Shown here in pieces: positions 18,002 through 27,029 of a stretch of DNA of 64,000 bases. The position numbers and the translations under genes were made by a program. The notes under the pieces were generated by a model. That model did not search any database and had not been told where the DNA came from. It saw only the letters and a program-made list of their open reading frames with translations. How positions within the stretch are numbered: position 1 is the stretch's first letter; the number at the start of each line of letters is the position of its first letter. Origin of the DNA: Allobosea sp. Root483D1 (GTDB lineage Bacteria; Pseudomonadota; Alphaproteobacteria; Rhizobiales; Beijerinckiaceae); the NCBI RefSeq assembly GCF_001429505.1, contig NZ_LMJW01000016.1:284837-348836 (forward strand), written 5' to 3'.

Positions 18002-19570
18002 ATGCAGCCCTTCCGCCGGTTCGCCTACCAACGCAGTCCGGACCAGGACGCGGCCACGCCGGCCCGCCACCCGGTGGTCATCGTCGGCGCTGGCCCCGTC
18101 GGGCTGACGCTGGCGCTTGATCTGGCGCGCCGGCAGGTCCCGGTCGTGCTGATCGACGATTCCGATCGGATCGGCGAGGGCTCGCGCGCCATCTGCTTCG
18201 CCAAGCGCACGCTCGAGATCTTCGACCGGCTCGGGCTTGCCGAGGCGATGGTCGCCAAGGGCGTGACCTGGCAGAAGGGCAAGGTTTTTCGCGGCGAGGC
18301 GCAGCTCTACGAGTTCGATCTCCTGCCCGAGGGCGGCTACAAGCAGCCGGCCTTCATCAACCTCCAGCAGTTCTATGTCGAGGCGGCGCTGGTCGAAGCC
18401 GTTCTGGCCGAGCCGCTGGTCGATCTGCGCTGGAGCAACCGGCTCGCCGGCCTGGAAAACCGCGAGGACGGCGCGGAGCTCAGAATCGCCACGCCGGACG
18501 GGGACTACTCTCTCGAAACCGACTGGCTCGTCGCCTGCGATGGCGCACGCTCGCCGACGCGCGGCCTGCTCGGGCTGGAGTTCCGCGGCGAGGCTTTCGA
18601 GGACCGTTTCCTCATCGCCGATGTGAAGATGACCGCGCCGTTCCCGACCGAGCGCTGGTTCTGGTTCGATCCGCCCTTCCATTCCGGCCAGTCGGCGCTG
18701 CTGCACAAGCAGCCGGACGATATCTGGCGCATCGACCTGCAACTCGGCCCCGATGCCGATCCCGAGCATGAGAAGCGGCCGGAGATCGTGCGGCCCCGGA
18801 TCGAGCGCATGCTCGGCCATGCCGAGTTTGCGCTGGAATGGGTGTCGGTCTACCGCTTCCAGTGCCGCCGGCTCGACAGGTTCCTGCATGGTCGCGTGAT
18901 CTTCGCTGGCGATGCCGCCCATCAGGTCTCGCCCTTCGGCGCCCGCGGCGCCAATTCCGGCATCCAGGACGCCGACAATCTTGGCTGGAAGCTGGCGCTC
19001 GTCACCCAGGCTAGGAGCCCGGCCTCGCTGTTGCAGAGCTATGACGGCGAGCGCGTCGCCGCAGCCGACGAGAACATCCTGAACTCGACGCGGGCGACCG
19101 ATTTCATCGCGCCACGCTCGCCCGGCGAGCGGCTGCTGCGGGAAGCTGCGCTGTCGCTGGCGCCGCTGACCGGCTTCGCCAAGCGCTTCGTCAATTCCGG
19201 CCGGCTTTCGTTGCCTTCAGCCTATGCCGGCTCGGCGCTCTCGACGGAGGATGACGGCTGCGAAGGCAACCTGCCGCCGGGCGCGCCCTTTCTCGATGCT
19301 CCGCTGGCCAATGCCTCCCACGCCTGGCTGAGCGAGGCCTTTTCGACTGGGCAGGCGATCCTGCTCGGTGAGGCGGCAGCGACGCTTGCGCCTGACGGTG
19401 TTCTTCCGATCGAGCCGGTTGAAGGCGACGAGACGCTGCGCCGCCGTTACGCCCTGGATTCTGGTGCGGTCGTATTGCTGCGGCCGGATGGGCATGTCGC
19501 CGCCCGCTTCCGCGGGCCGCGACGAGCCGCGATCGAGGCCGCGATCGAGCGGATGGAGGGCAGGGGATGA
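18002..19570 (+). CDS. FAD-dependent aromatic hydroxylase (PheA/TfdB-MhpA type)
   Basis: A 522-residue flavoprotein monooxygenase. It shows the dinucleotide fold VVIVGAGPVGLTLALDL (about 25-40), the DG motif VACDGARSPTR, and the GD motif IFAGDAAHQVSPFGARGANSG. The C-terminal thioredoxin-like region is typical of phenol and hydroxyphenylpropionate hydroxylases. In this cluster it probably introduces a hydroxyl group on a phenolic acid that feeds homogentisate, such as a hydroxyphenylacetate; the substrate is inferred from context. The start at 18002 lies 11 bases after the previous stop, and the stop overlaps the next start. Confidence 0.87.
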   Translation: MQPFRRFAYQRSPDQDAATPARHPVVIVGAGPVGLTLALDLARRQVPVVLIDDSDRIGEGSRAICFAKRTLEIFDRLGLAEAMVAKGVTWQKGKVFRGEAQLYEFDLLPEGGYKQPAFINLQQFYVEAALVEAVLAEPLVDLRWSNRLAGLENREDGAELRIATPDGDYSLETDWLVACDGARSPTRGLLGLEFRGEAFEDRFLIADVKMTAPFPTERWFWFDPPFHSGQSALLHKQPDDIWRIDLQLGPDADPEHEKRPEIVRPRIERMLGHAEFALEWVSVYRFQCRRLDRFLHGRVIFAGDAAHQVSPFGARGANSGIQDADNLGWKLALVTQARSPASLLQSYDGERVAAADENILNSTRATDFIAPRSPGERLLREAALSLAPLTGFAKRFVNSGRLSLPSAYAGSALSTEDDGCEGNLPPGAPFLDAPLANASHAWLSEAFSTGQAILLGEAAATLAPDGVLPIEPVEGDETLRRRYALDSGAVVLLRPDGHVAARFRGPRRAAIEAAIERMEGRG

Positions 19571-19788
19571 CTGCCGCGGTTGCCATGGCCCCCGTGAACG
19601 GGCTCGCGCGCGAATCGCGCTTCGCCGATCCTGATGCCGCCTTTCGCCTGCTGGCGAAGGCGCATCGTGACCTCGATGAGCGCGAAAGTGCCGCACTCAA
19701 TGCCCGCCTCATTCTGATCCTCGCCAACCATATCGGCGACGAGGCGATCCTGCGCGAGGCCGTGGCGCTGGCGCACGAGGCGAGGTAG
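19567..19788 (+). CDS. DUF2783 small protein
   Basis: A 73-residue acidic helical protein, with a core DAAFRLLAKAHRDLDERESAALNARLILILANHIGD typical of DUF2783. Its ATG overlaps the stop of the FAD hydroxylase by four bases (ATGA), so the two are translationally coupled. I recall DUF2783 genes next to such hydroxylases in other Rhizobiales, and a helper or assembly role is possible. The function is not known. Confidence 0.8.
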   Translation: MTAAVAMAPVNGLARESRFADPDAAFRLLAKAHRDLDERESAALNARLILILANHIGDEAILREAVALAHEAR

Positions 19789-19822
19789 ACTCGGCTCACG
19801 ACACCTTGGAGCCTTGAGCCTG

Positions 19823-20356
19823 ATGGAAGATCTGCCGACCTTCTACTCCACCGTGATCCCGCTCGGCTTCTTCTTCTGGGGGCCGGCGCTGGTGGTGCTG
19901 ACGCTGTTGCTCTCCTGGCTCTGGGCGCGCAGCCTCAAGGTCGACCGGGCGCTGGAGAGCGATTTCAACGGCTTCACCAAGGAAGACGTCGAGAAGCTGT
20001 TCTCGCTCTACGGCCCCGAGCGCCGGGCGATCTACCGCAACAAGCTGCTGCCGGCCGATCTCGCCTTTGCGCTGGTCTATGCGGTCGTCGGCGCGCTGAT
20101 CGTCACCGGCCTGTCGATGCGCGGCTATCCCTGGTGGGTGGCAGCGCTTTGCGGCGGCGGCTGGCTCTTCGGCGGGCTCTGCGACGTCGCCGAGAACCTC
20201 GCCATCGCGCGCCTGCTCGATCGCTATCCCAAGGTCGAGAGCGGCACGGTCGCCTTCGCCAGCGGCTTCACCCAACTGAAGCTGGTGCTGACCGGGCTCG
20301 GCTTCGTCGGCGCGATCGCGGCTTATTATCTCGCCTTCAAGCCGATCGTCGCCTGA
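19823..20356 (+). CDS. Hypothetical four-helix membrane protein
   Basis: A 177-residue protein with four hydrophobic segments (about 10-30, 75-95, 98-118 and 150-172), so probably in the inner membrane. A charged cytoplasmic stretch with FTKEDVEKLFSLYGPERRAIYRNKLLPADL lies between the first two. No family is recognised. The ATG at 19823 was chosen; a TTG at 19814 would add three residues. Its stop is two bases before the next start, so the two genes are probably one operon. Confidence 0.7.
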   Translation: MEDLPTFYSTVIPLGFFFWGPALVVLTLLLSWLWARSLKVDRALESDFNGFTKEDVEKLFSLYGPERRAIYRNKLLPADLAFALVYAVVGALIVTGLSMRGYPWWVAALCGGGWLFGGLCDVAENLAIARLLDRYPKVESGTVAFASGFTQLKLVLTGLGFVGAIAAYYLAFKPIVA

Positions 20357-20358
20357 GC

Positions 20359-20751
20359 ATGCGCGGCGTCGCGCGTGCCTTGCTGGTTGCGGGCGTCTTC
20401 GGCGCGCTGGTCGGGCCGGCGGCGGCCGACGAAGCCTATAAGCGCTGCATCGACACATCTGACGGCACCAATCCCGCATGGGCCGCCTGCGGCGGGGCAT
20501 GGGTTGCGCGCGAGGATGCCAAGCTGAACGCAGCCTGGAAGCGTCTCCTCGCGGCGAGCGAGCCGGCGACCAGGAAGGACCTGCTCGGCGAGCAGCGCGC
20601 CTGGAACGCCTTCAAGGACAAGGCCTGCCAATTCTACGCCAATGGCGATTTCGGCCGGGAAGGGCAGGTTCTGCATTTCCCGAGCTGCCGCGCCGAGCTC
20701 ATCGCCCAGCGTACCGCGACGCTCGACAGCTACGGCGCCGACCGGCGCTAA
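20359..20751 (+). CDS. LprI/DUF1311-like secreted protein
   Basis: A 130-residue protein with a signal peptide (cleavage after GPAAA, residue 22). The mature part resembles the lysozyme-inhibitor LprI N-terminal domain (DUF1311): an early cysteine pair (RCIDTSDGTNPAWAACGG), a helical LNAAWKRLLA segment, a QRAWNAFKDKAC motif and a final cysteine. Such proteins are periplasmic or lipid-linked, and some bind lysozyme. The ATG at 20359 follows the previous stop by two bases. Confidence 0.78.
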   Translation: MRGVARALLVAGVFGALVGPAAADEAYKRCIDTSDGTNPAWAACGGAWVAREDAKLNAAWKRLLAASEPATRKDLLGEQRAWNAFKDKACQFYANGDFGREGQVLHFPSCRAELIAQRTATLDSYGADRR

Positions 20752-20757
20752 CAAACA

Positions 20758-21291
20758 TCAGGCCGCGATGTAAACGCGCCGAAGGCGGAAGCGGACCGCG
20801 GGCACAGGCGTTGCGCCGATCAGGATCTCGATCTCGCTCGGCGCCGATTCGAAGCCGAGCCGCGCCGCCAGCTGCAGCGATGCTGCGTTCTGCGGATGCG
20901 TGACGATGAGGGTCTCCGGCAGCTCTAACGTCTCGAACCCGTAGCGGAGCAGCCGGTCCACCGCTTCCCGGGCGAAGCCCTGTCCCCAATGCCGGGCGGC
21001 GAAGCGATAGCTGATCTGGGCCTGCTCCGCGTCGTCGCCATCCGGAATGAGCCCGACATAGCCGAGCGGGTCGCTTTCGTCTGTGCGGGCGAACACGGTC
21101 CAGTATCCGAGTCCGCGTTCGACATGGAGGAAGCTGCGCGCTGCGACGCCCTCGCGGCCCATCGCCGGATCGCCGACTGCTGCGATGTAGCGCATGACCA
21201 GTGGGTCGGCGTTGAGGGTGGCGATAAAGTCGAGGTCGGCCTCGGTTCGCTGCTTCAGGAGCAAACGCTCGGTTACCAGCTCGGGCAGCAT
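20758..21291 (-). CDS. GNAT-family N-acetyltransferase
   Basis: A 177-residue acetyltransferase of the RimJ/RimL-like branch. It opens TERLLLKQRTEADLDFI, has the central beta strand WTVFARTDESDPLGYVGLI, the acetyl-CoA loop RHWGQGFAREAVDRLL, and the terminal NAASLQLAARLGF helix. The acceptor is unknown and could be a protein N-terminus, an amino acid or an antibiotic. The start at 21291 precedes the domain by five residues; the frame stays open further upstream without homology. Confidence 0.85.
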   Translation of the reverse strand: MLPELVTERLLLKQRTEADLDFIATLNADPLVMRYIAAVGDPAMGREGVAARSFLHVERGLGYWTVFARTDESDPLGYVGLIPDGDDAEQAQISYRFAARHWGQGFAREAVDRLLRYGFETLELPETLIVTHPQNAASLQLAARLGFESAPSEIEILIGATPVPAVRFRLRRVYIAA

Positions 21292-21405
21292 GGTCGTCAC
21301 TCTGTTGCTTGGTTTGCCTATTGAGCGTCGCATGCACTGGTGCGGCCGGGCTCGCCATCCCATATCCTGCCGGCTGTCCTGCGGGAACGCTTTGGGAGAA
21401 ACTGG

Positions 21406-21921
21406 ATGAGCTTTCGTCGTTGCCTTCTCGCCGTCTCGGCTGTTCTCGCGCTCGCTGGCGTCGCTGCGCCGGCCTTCGCGCAGGAGGACCTGATCTTCAG
21501 GAAGTCGACGGTCTGGAAGATGCTGACCCCGGACGACAAGCTCGCGGTCTACGGCGTCGACGACCCGGTCGTCGAGGGCGTCGCCTGCCATTACACCGTG
21601 CCCGAGAAGGGCGGCGTCTCCGGCATGTTCGGCGTCGCCGAGGAGGTCTCGGAGGTCTCGCTCGCCTGCCGCCAGGTCGGCCCGGTGAAGATCAAGGAGA
21701 AGTTCTCGCAGGGCGACGTCGTCTTCCGCGAGCGCCGTTCGCTGATCTGGAAGAAGATGCAGATCGTGCGCGGCTGCGACACCAAGCGCAACGTCCTGAT
21801 CTACATGGTCTACACCGACAAGCTGATCGACGGCTCGCCGCAGAACTCGACCTCGAGCGTGCCGATCATGCCCTGGGGCGGGATGGGCGAAGTGCCGAAA
21901 TGCTCGGAATGGGTGAGATAG
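21406..21921 (+). CDS. creA: CreA family protein
   Basis: A 171-residue secreted protein with a signal peptide ending near AFAQ (residue 26). The mature domain matches the CreA family: DPVVEGVACHYTVPEKGG, VSLACRQVGP, VFRERRSLIWKKMQIVRGCD and a C-terminal MPWG. The family is widespread and periplasmic, with unknown function. The ATG at 21406 follows GGGAGAAACTG. It is divergent from the GNAT gene. Confidence 0.9.
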   Translation: MSFRRCLLAVSAVLALAGVAAPAFAQEDLIFRKSTVWKMLTPDDKLAVYGVDDPVVEGVACHYTVPEKGGVSGMFGVAEEVSEVSLACRQVGPVKIKEKFSQGDVVFRERRSLIWKKMQIVRGCDTKRNVLIYMVYTDKLIDGSPQNSTSSVPIMPWGGMGEVPKCSEWVR

Positions 21922-21942
21922 CGCGCGTCCCGATCGCCCTCT

Positions 21943-22290
21943 CTAACGAGGCGTATAGTCGCCGGTGTAGTTGCAGTTCGCGCCGTGGAAATGAGCGCAG
22001 CTGCCGGTCTCCGTTATCGTAAGGGCGCGGCCCCGGCGACGGATGTCCAGGCGGCAGATGTCGTCGTATTCCTTGGCTTCGGCCACGAGCCGATCGCCCT
22101 GGGGGCGGCCGCGCGCCGAAATCACACCGACGCAGCTCCTGCTGCCGATCTCGATATCGACCTTGAGCACGCCGGCGCCGGCCGGGCGGATCGTCATGCT
22201 GCCGCCGAGCGTTCGATAGCGGCCCTCGAAGGCATGGGCCGGCAGGAGTGCCGTCAAGACGACGGCGGCGACGAGCGCTGAGCGGACCAT
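21943..22290 (-). CDS. Small secreted hypothetical protein
   Basis: A 115-residue protein with a signal peptide (MVRSALVAAVVLTALLPAHA). The mature part begins FEGRYRTLGGSMTIRPAG and holds three or four cysteines, like short beta-rich periplasmic domains of unknown function. No family is recognised. It converges on creA with 21 bases between stops. Confidence 0.65.
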   Translation of the reverse strand: MVRSALVAAVVLTALLPAHAFEGRYRTLGGSMTIRPAGAGVLKVDIEIGSRSCVGVISARGRPQGDRLVAEAKEYDDICRLDIRRRGRALTITETGSCAHFHGANCNYTGDYTPR

Positions 22291-22379
22291 GAGCCGACGA
22301 TCCTCGATGCAACCGCACCAGATCCGCGGCTGCTAAACATACGGCTTGCGTTGATCCGGGGGAAACTCGCCCGTCGGGA

Positions 22380-22709
22380 TTAGCCCCCGCAGGTGATCGC
22401 CAGCGGCTGCTCTGCCGGGGCGGCGCTGGTCTGGCGCGGGGTCGAGCCGGTGAAATCTTCCGGCGTGGCAAGGCCATAGGCGGTGGCGACGCGGTGGCCT
22501 TGCGACTCGCACCAGGCGTCGGCGACGATCTGGCCGCATTCCGACTTGCTGGCGATGCAGTCGGCGACGCCATAGCCGTCTCCGGCCGGGATCAGATAGG
22601 TGCGCTCGGCTTTGGGGGCGGCGACGGTTCCGGTCGCGGGCAGCAGGGCCAGCGACATTCCGGCGCCGAGGATTCCGAAGAGCCCGACCAGAGCAACGGC
22701 GCGGCGCAT
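22380..22709 (-). CDS. Small exported hypothetical protein
   Basis: A 109-residue protein with an N-terminal hydrophobic segment (MRRAVALVGLFGILGAGMS) that works as a signal peptide or anchor. The remainder has three cysteines and a C-terminal CGG. No family is recognised. The ATG at 22709 is preferred because AGGGA lies eight bases before it; an in-frame ATG at 22751 would add 14 residues but has no clear ribosome site. Confidence 0.55.
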   Translation of the reverse strand: MRRAVALVGLFGILGAGMSLALLPATGTVAAPKAERTYLIPAGDGYGVADCIASKSECGQIVADAWCESQGHRVATAYGLATPEDFTGSTPRQTSAAPAEQPLAITCGG

Positions 22710-23090
22710 GATACTGTCCCTGAGACCCGACCGGGGCTGAACCTTCGACATGTCAAACTGGTTCCAAATGGTTAAGACCGCGTGAACCACGGCAATCTTG
22801 GTTGCGCGCAAACCGTCTTTCGCTTGTGGCGGCATTGCGGCGAAGAGAGCTGAAATCGCGGGAGGGCAGGGCGATGGCGCGCAAGCGTTGCGCAGCTGCC
22901 ACTTGACGTAAGCGCACATGACAGGCATCACGGCTGGATGACGCGAGCCCTCGCCATTATTTGCTTGATTTGCCGCTAGCTTTCGCTGGCCGGCTGCTCA
23001 CGTCATCGTCCCAACGAAAAGACAGACAGCGCCCCGGCCAGCGGCCAGGATAAGCCGTTTTTGTCGCCTTCTCGTCAGGATACCGCTTCG
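22710..23090. other. Intergenic stretch between a hypothetical gene and cysS
   Basis: About 380 bases between divergent genes. I see no RNA gene, repeat or convincing small ORF. It presumably holds the cysS promoter; no riboswitch or T-box-like element was recognised. Confidence 0.5.
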
Positions 23091-24560
23091 ATGCAGCCGA
23101 CCCTCAGGCTCTACAATACGCTGTCGCGGACGAAGGAGGTCTTCACCCCCGTCGATCCCGAGAACGTGCGCATGTATGTCTGCGGCCCGACGGTCTATGA
23201 CTACGCCCATATCGGCAATGCCCGCCCAGTCATCGTCTTCGACGTGCTCTACCGGCTGTTGCGGCAGCTCTATGGCGAGGGTCATGTCCGCTATGCCCGC
23301 AATCTCACCGACGTCGACGACAAGATCAACGCCCGCGCCGCGCGTGATTTTCCCGATCTGCCGCTGAACCAGGCAATCGCGAAGGTGACCGAGACGACAA
23401 CGGCGCAGTTCCACGCCGATGTCGATGCGCTCGGTAACTTGCGTCCCGACGACGAGCCGCGCGCCACCGGCCATATCGAGGAGATGAAGGCGATCATCGA
23501 GCGCCTGATCGCCCGCGGCGTCGCCTATGTCGCCGAGGAGCATGTGCTCTTCCACGTGCCGGCGGTCGCCGGGCTGAAGGGGGTGCCGAAGTATGGCTCG
23601 CTCGCCCGCCGCTCGCTCGACGAGATGGAGGCCGGCGCGCGTGTCGACGTCGCCCCCTACAAGCGCGACCCGATGGATTTCGTGCTGTGGAAGCCGAGCC
23701 GTGCTGGCATCGATCCGGGCTGGCCGTCGCCGGCCGGCATCGCCACGCCCGGGCGCCCCGGCTGGCACATCGAGTGCTCGGCGATGTCGATGAAGACGCT
23801 GCTCGAGCCGTTCGGCGGCGGCCTCACATGCGACGATCCCGCCCGGAACGTCTTCGACATCCATGGCGGCGGCATCGACCTCGTCTTCCCGCACCATGAG
23901 AACGAGCTGGCCCAGAGCTGCTGCGCCTTCGGCGCGGCCGGCGGCGCGCCGCGCATGGCGAACTACTGGATGCACAACGGCTTCCTGCAGGTCGAAGGCG
24001 AGAAGATGTCGAAGTCGCTCGGCAACTTCGTCACCATCAACGAGCTGCTGGCGACCGACACCTTCGGCGGGCGGACATGGCCCGGCGAAGTGCTGCGCCT
24101 TGCCATGCTCAAGACCCATTACCGCCAGCCGATCGACTGGACGGTGAAGGCGCTGGAGGAGGCGGAGAGGACGCTGGCTGACTGGGCCACGGCAGCCGGA
24201 GAGGCTGAGGCCGGGCAGGTCCCTGCTTCGGTGATCGAAGCACTGGCGGACGACCTCAACACCTCCCAGCTGCTCGCCGAATTGCACGCCCTGCGCAAAG
24301 CGGGCGACTATGCGAGCCTGAAAGCCAGCCTCGCCTTGCTCGGTATTGCTTTGCCGCAGGTTGCGGTGGCCGAGATCGATGATGCTCTGCGGGCAAAGGT
24401 CGAAGCGTCGATCGCCGCTCGCCTGGCCGCCCGCAAGGCGAAGAATTTCGCCGAGTCCGACCGCCTCCGCGACGATCTCGTCGCGATGGGCATCGTGCTC
24501 ATGGACGGCAAGGACCCGGCCACCGGTGAGTTGATTACGAGCTGGGAGGTGAAGCGCTGA
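23091..24560 (+). CDS. cysS: Cysteinyl-tRNA synthetase
   Basis: A 489-residue class I aminoacyl-tRNA synthetase that charges cysteine onto tRNA. It shows the HIGH motif (YAHIGNARP), the zinc-ligand cysteine in [20 protein letters not shown] and the following HHENELAQS, and the KMSKS loop ([10 protein letters not shown]). The length is close to the 460-500 usual for the family. An in-frame TTG at 23061 exists, but the ATG at 23091 starts at the family N-terminus. It lies upstream of cimA, with a possible small ORF in between. Confidence 0.96.
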   Translation: MQPTLRLYNTLSRTKEVFTPVDPENVRMYVCGPTVYDYAHIGNARPVIVFDVLYRLLRQLYGEGHVRYARNLTDVDDKINARAARDFPDLPLNQAIAKVTETTTAQFHADVDALGNLRPDDEPRATGHIEEMKAIIERLIARGVAYVAEEHVLFHVPAVAGLKGVPKYGSLARRSLDEMEAGARVDVAPYKRDPMDFVLWKPSRAGIDPGWPSPAGIATPGRPGWHIECSAMSMKTLLEPFGGGLTCDDPARNVFDIHGGGIDLVFPHHENELAQSCCAFGAAGGAPRMANYWMHNGFLQVEGEKMSKSLGNFVTINELLATDTFGGRTWPGEVLRLAMLKTHYRQPIDWTVKALEEAERTLADWATAAGEAEAGQVPASVIEALADDLNTSQLLAELHALRKAGDYASLKASLALLGIALPQVAVAEIDDALRAKVEASIAARLAARKAKNFAESDRLRDDLVAMGIVLMDGKDPATGELITSWEVKR

Positions 24561-24644
24561 TGCCGAACCTCAAGAAACTCTGGCCGGCCTCCGGCGTTCG
24601 TCCATCCTGTTGAAATTCACTTCGTTGAAAGAAGAACAACACCA

Positions 24645-24764
24645 ATGACCGCCCAGGCCCCGAAGATCCGCAAGCGCGGCTCGCTCTCGATCGCGATGAA
24701 GCTCGTCATGCTCGCCATGGTGATGCCGAAGGTGTTGCGCTACCGGCTGCGGGTGAGGCGATGA
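24645..24764 (+). CDS. Possible 39-residue basic small protein between cysS and cimA
   Basis: ATG at 24645 opens a 39-residue frame that begins MTAQAPKIRKRGSLSIAMKL and ends in an arginine-rich tail. A hydrophobic middle (MKLVMLAMVMPKVL) with charged ends looks like a small membrane-associated peptide. Its TGA overlaps the ATG of cimA (ATGA), an arrangement that often couples translation. It could be a small protein or a leader. Only a weak ribosome site (GAAAGAAG) is seen, and no homologue is recalled. Confidence 0.45.
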   Translation: MTAQAPKIRKRGSLSIAMKLVMLAMVMPKVLRYRLRVRR

Positions 24765-26416
24765 GCGTCGCGGCACAAGCCACGCTGGCCGAGGCTGCGC
24801 CGCGCAAAGGCGGCGACGCGACGCTCGCCCGCATCCACCTTTTTGACACGACGCTGCGCGACGGCGCCCAGACCACGGGCGTCGACTTCTCGCTGGACGA
24901 CAAGCGCGCGGTCGCGGCGATGCTCGACAAGCTTGGCATCGACTATGTCGAGGGCGGCTATCCCGGCGCCAACCCGCTCGACACCGCCTTCTTCGCGGAA
25001 AAGCCGACCAAGCGGGCGAAGTTCGCCGCCTTCGGCATGACCAAGCGGGCAGGGCGCTCGGCCGCCAACGATCCCGGCATCGCCGCGCTGCTCGACGCGA
25101 AGGCCGACGCCATCGTCTTCGTCGCCAAGAGTTGGGACTATCACGTCCACGTCGCGCTCGAGATTTCGCTCGAGGACAACCTCGACGGCATCCGCGACAG
25201 CGTCGCCACCGCCAAGGCCGCTGGCCGGGAGGTCATGCTCGATTGCGAGCACTTCTTCGACGGCTACAAGGCCAATCCCGATTATGCGCTCGCCTGCGCC
25301 CGCGCCGCCTATGAGGCCGGCGCCCGCTGGGTCGTGCTCTGCGACACCAATGGCGGCACGCTGCCGGATGAGATCAGTCGGATCGTCGCCGAGGTCGCGA
25401 AGGTCGTGCCGGGCGAGAATCTCGGCATCCATGCCCATGACGATTGCGGCTGCGCCGTCGCCAATTCGCTCGCCGCGGTCGAGGCCGGCGTGCGCCAGAT
25501 CCAGGGTACGCTGAACGGCCTCGGCGAGCGCTGCGGCAACGCCAATCTCGTCACCCTGATCGGCGCGCTCAAGCTCAAGGATCGCTACAACCGCCGCTTC
25601 ACGCTCGGCGTGGGCGAGGCCGAGCTCGGCGAGCTCACCCATGTCTCGCGTGCCCTCGACGAGATGCTGAACCGGGCGCCGAACCGCCACGCTCCCTTCG
25701 TCGGCGCCTCCGCCTTCGCCACCAAGGCCGGCATCCACGCCTCGGCCGTGCTGAAGGACCCGCGCACCTACGAGCATGTCGCGCCCGATCTGGTCGGTAA
25801 TGTCCGGAAAGTGCTGGTCTCCGACCAGGGCGGAAAATCGAACCTCGTCGCCGAGCTGGAGCGCATCGGCGTCACCATCGGCCGCGACGATCCGAGGCTC
25901 TCGCGCGTGCTCGAAGAGCTGAAGGAGAAGGAGGCGCAGGGTTACGCCTTCGAGGGCGCCGATGCCTCGTTCTACCTGCTCGCCAAGCGCATCCTCAGCG
26001 AGCTGCCGGCCTATTTCGAGATCGAGCGCTTCACCGCCAATGTCGAGCGCCGCTACAACGCTCTCGGCGAGCTCGTCACCTTCTCGGAGGCGATCGTCAA
26101 GGTGAAGGTCGGCGAGGAATCCCTGATATCGGTCGCCGAAAGTGCGCTCGGCCCGGTAAATGCGCTCGATCTCGCCTTGCGCAAGGACCTCGGCCGCTAC
26201 CAGTCGCTGATCGGCGGCCTCAGGCTGGTCGACTACAAGGTTCGTGTCTTCCAGGGCGGTACGGACGCCGTCACCCGCGTTCTGATCGAATCCGCCGACG
26301 AGACTGGCGAACGCTGGACCACGGTCGGCGTCAGCGCCAACATCATCGACGCCTCATTCCAGGCGCTGGTCGACTCGATCACCTACAAGCTGATGCGCGA
26401 GGGCGCGACGGCGTAG
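24761..26416 (+). CDS. cimA: Citramalate synthase
   Basis: A 551-residue enzyme of the HMGL-like/isopropylmalate synthase family that condenses pyruvate and acetyl-CoA to (R)-citramalate, an alternative entry into isoleucine synthesis. The TIM-barrel start DTTLRDGAQTTGVDFS, the metal-binding HAHDDCGCAVANS, NGLGERCGN and a C-terminal LeuA-type allosteric domain (about 400-551) are seen. The length and the first motif match the CimA group better than LeuA. It sits directly after cysS, an arrangement I recall from other Rhizobiales. Confidence 0.93.
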   Translation: MSVAAQATLAEAAPRKGGDATLARIHLFDTTLRDGAQTTGVDFSLDDKRAVAAMLDKLGIDYVEGGYPGANPLDTAFFAEKPTKRAKFAAFGMTKRAGRSAANDPGIAALLDAKADAIVFVAKSWDYHVHVALEISLEDNLDGIRDSVATAKAAGREVMLDCEHFFDGYKANPDYALACARAAYEAGARWVVLCDTNGGTLPDEISRIVAEVAKVVPGENLGIHAHDDCGCAVANSLAAVEAGVRQIQGTLNGLGERCGNANLVTLIGALKLKDRYNRRFTLGVGEAELGELTHVSRALDEMLNRAPNRHAPFVGASAFATKAGIHASAVLKDPRTYEHVAPDLVGNVRKVLVSDQGGKSNLVAELERIGVTIGRDDPRLSRVLEELKEKEAQGYAFEGADASFYLLAKRILSELPAYFEIERFTANVERRYNALGELVTFSEAIVKVKVGEESLISVAESALGPVNALDLALRKDLGRYQSLIGGLRLVDYKVRVFQGGTDAVTRVLIESADETGERWTTVGVSANIIDASFQALVDSITYKLMREGATA

Positions 26417-26427
26417 TCAACACGGCC

Positions 26428-26517
26428 GTCATTCTCGGGCGTAGCGAAGCGCAGACCCGAGAATCTCATGACCAGCTGGCTGGTTTCCGAGATGCTCGGG
26501 TCAAGCCCGAGCATGAC
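26428..26517. repeat. Dispersed nested inverted repeat, copy B
   Basis: The same two-stem plan as at 16896-17001: outer arms GTCATTCTCGGGC and GCCCGAGCATGAC, inner arms ACCCGAGAATCTCA and CGAGATGCTCGGGT. It lies between the convergent ends of cimA and a secreted-protein gene. Confidence 0.85.
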
Positions 26518-26526
26518 GGGTGTCCC

Positions 26527-26859
26527 TCACTCCGTCAGGCGCAGCGACTTCTCCTTACAGAGATTGATGCCGTCATTGTCGCTTTCGCTCTCGTCGCTGA
26601 ACTTGCCGAGCAGGTAGTAACTGCAGCCTGCCGGCTTGTTGAGCTTGATCATGATGCTCTTGCCAGGCGCCAGCGGCTTGGCGAGCTTGGCGACGAGACG
26701 GGCCTGCTCGCCCGTGGTCGTGATCTCCAGCGTCTCCAGCGGCACGGTGCGGGCATTGGTGATCTTGATCTGTGCCGGCGGGCGCGATTGCGCGAGCGCC
26801 GGCACGATCGGCAGCAGCGCGAGCGCGCAGGCGGCGGGAAGAATGCGTCGAAGCGTCAT
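26527..26859 (-). CDS. Small secreted hypothetical protein
   Basis: A 110-residue protein with a signal peptide (MTLRRILPAACALALLPIVPALAQ, shown in part; cleavage near residue 23). The mature 87 residues form a likely immunoglobulin-like beta domain (IKITNARTVPLETLEITTTG) with two cysteines (AGCSYY and NLCKE). No family is recognised. It is probably periplasmic. It follows repeat copy B and stands alone on its strand. Confidence 0.68.
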   Translation of the reverse strand: MTLRRILPAACALALLPIVPALAQSRPPAQIKITNARTVPLETLEITTTGEQARLVAKLAKPLAPGKSIMIKLNKPAGCSYYLLGKFSDESESDNDGINLCKEKSLRLTE

Positions 26860-27029
26860 GGCGTCTTCTCCAAGGCTCGGCCTTTAAAGGCTTTAGGCCA
26901 GTCTGACATCGCAGTTGCGACGAGAAAAAGGCGGGATCGGTGTCGCTTCATGGCACCAGCGTCCGGTTGCAGACGTTGCGGACGTCGCCGATCCTGCAGC
27001 AGTGCAGCGGAGATTCCGGGCCTTTGACC

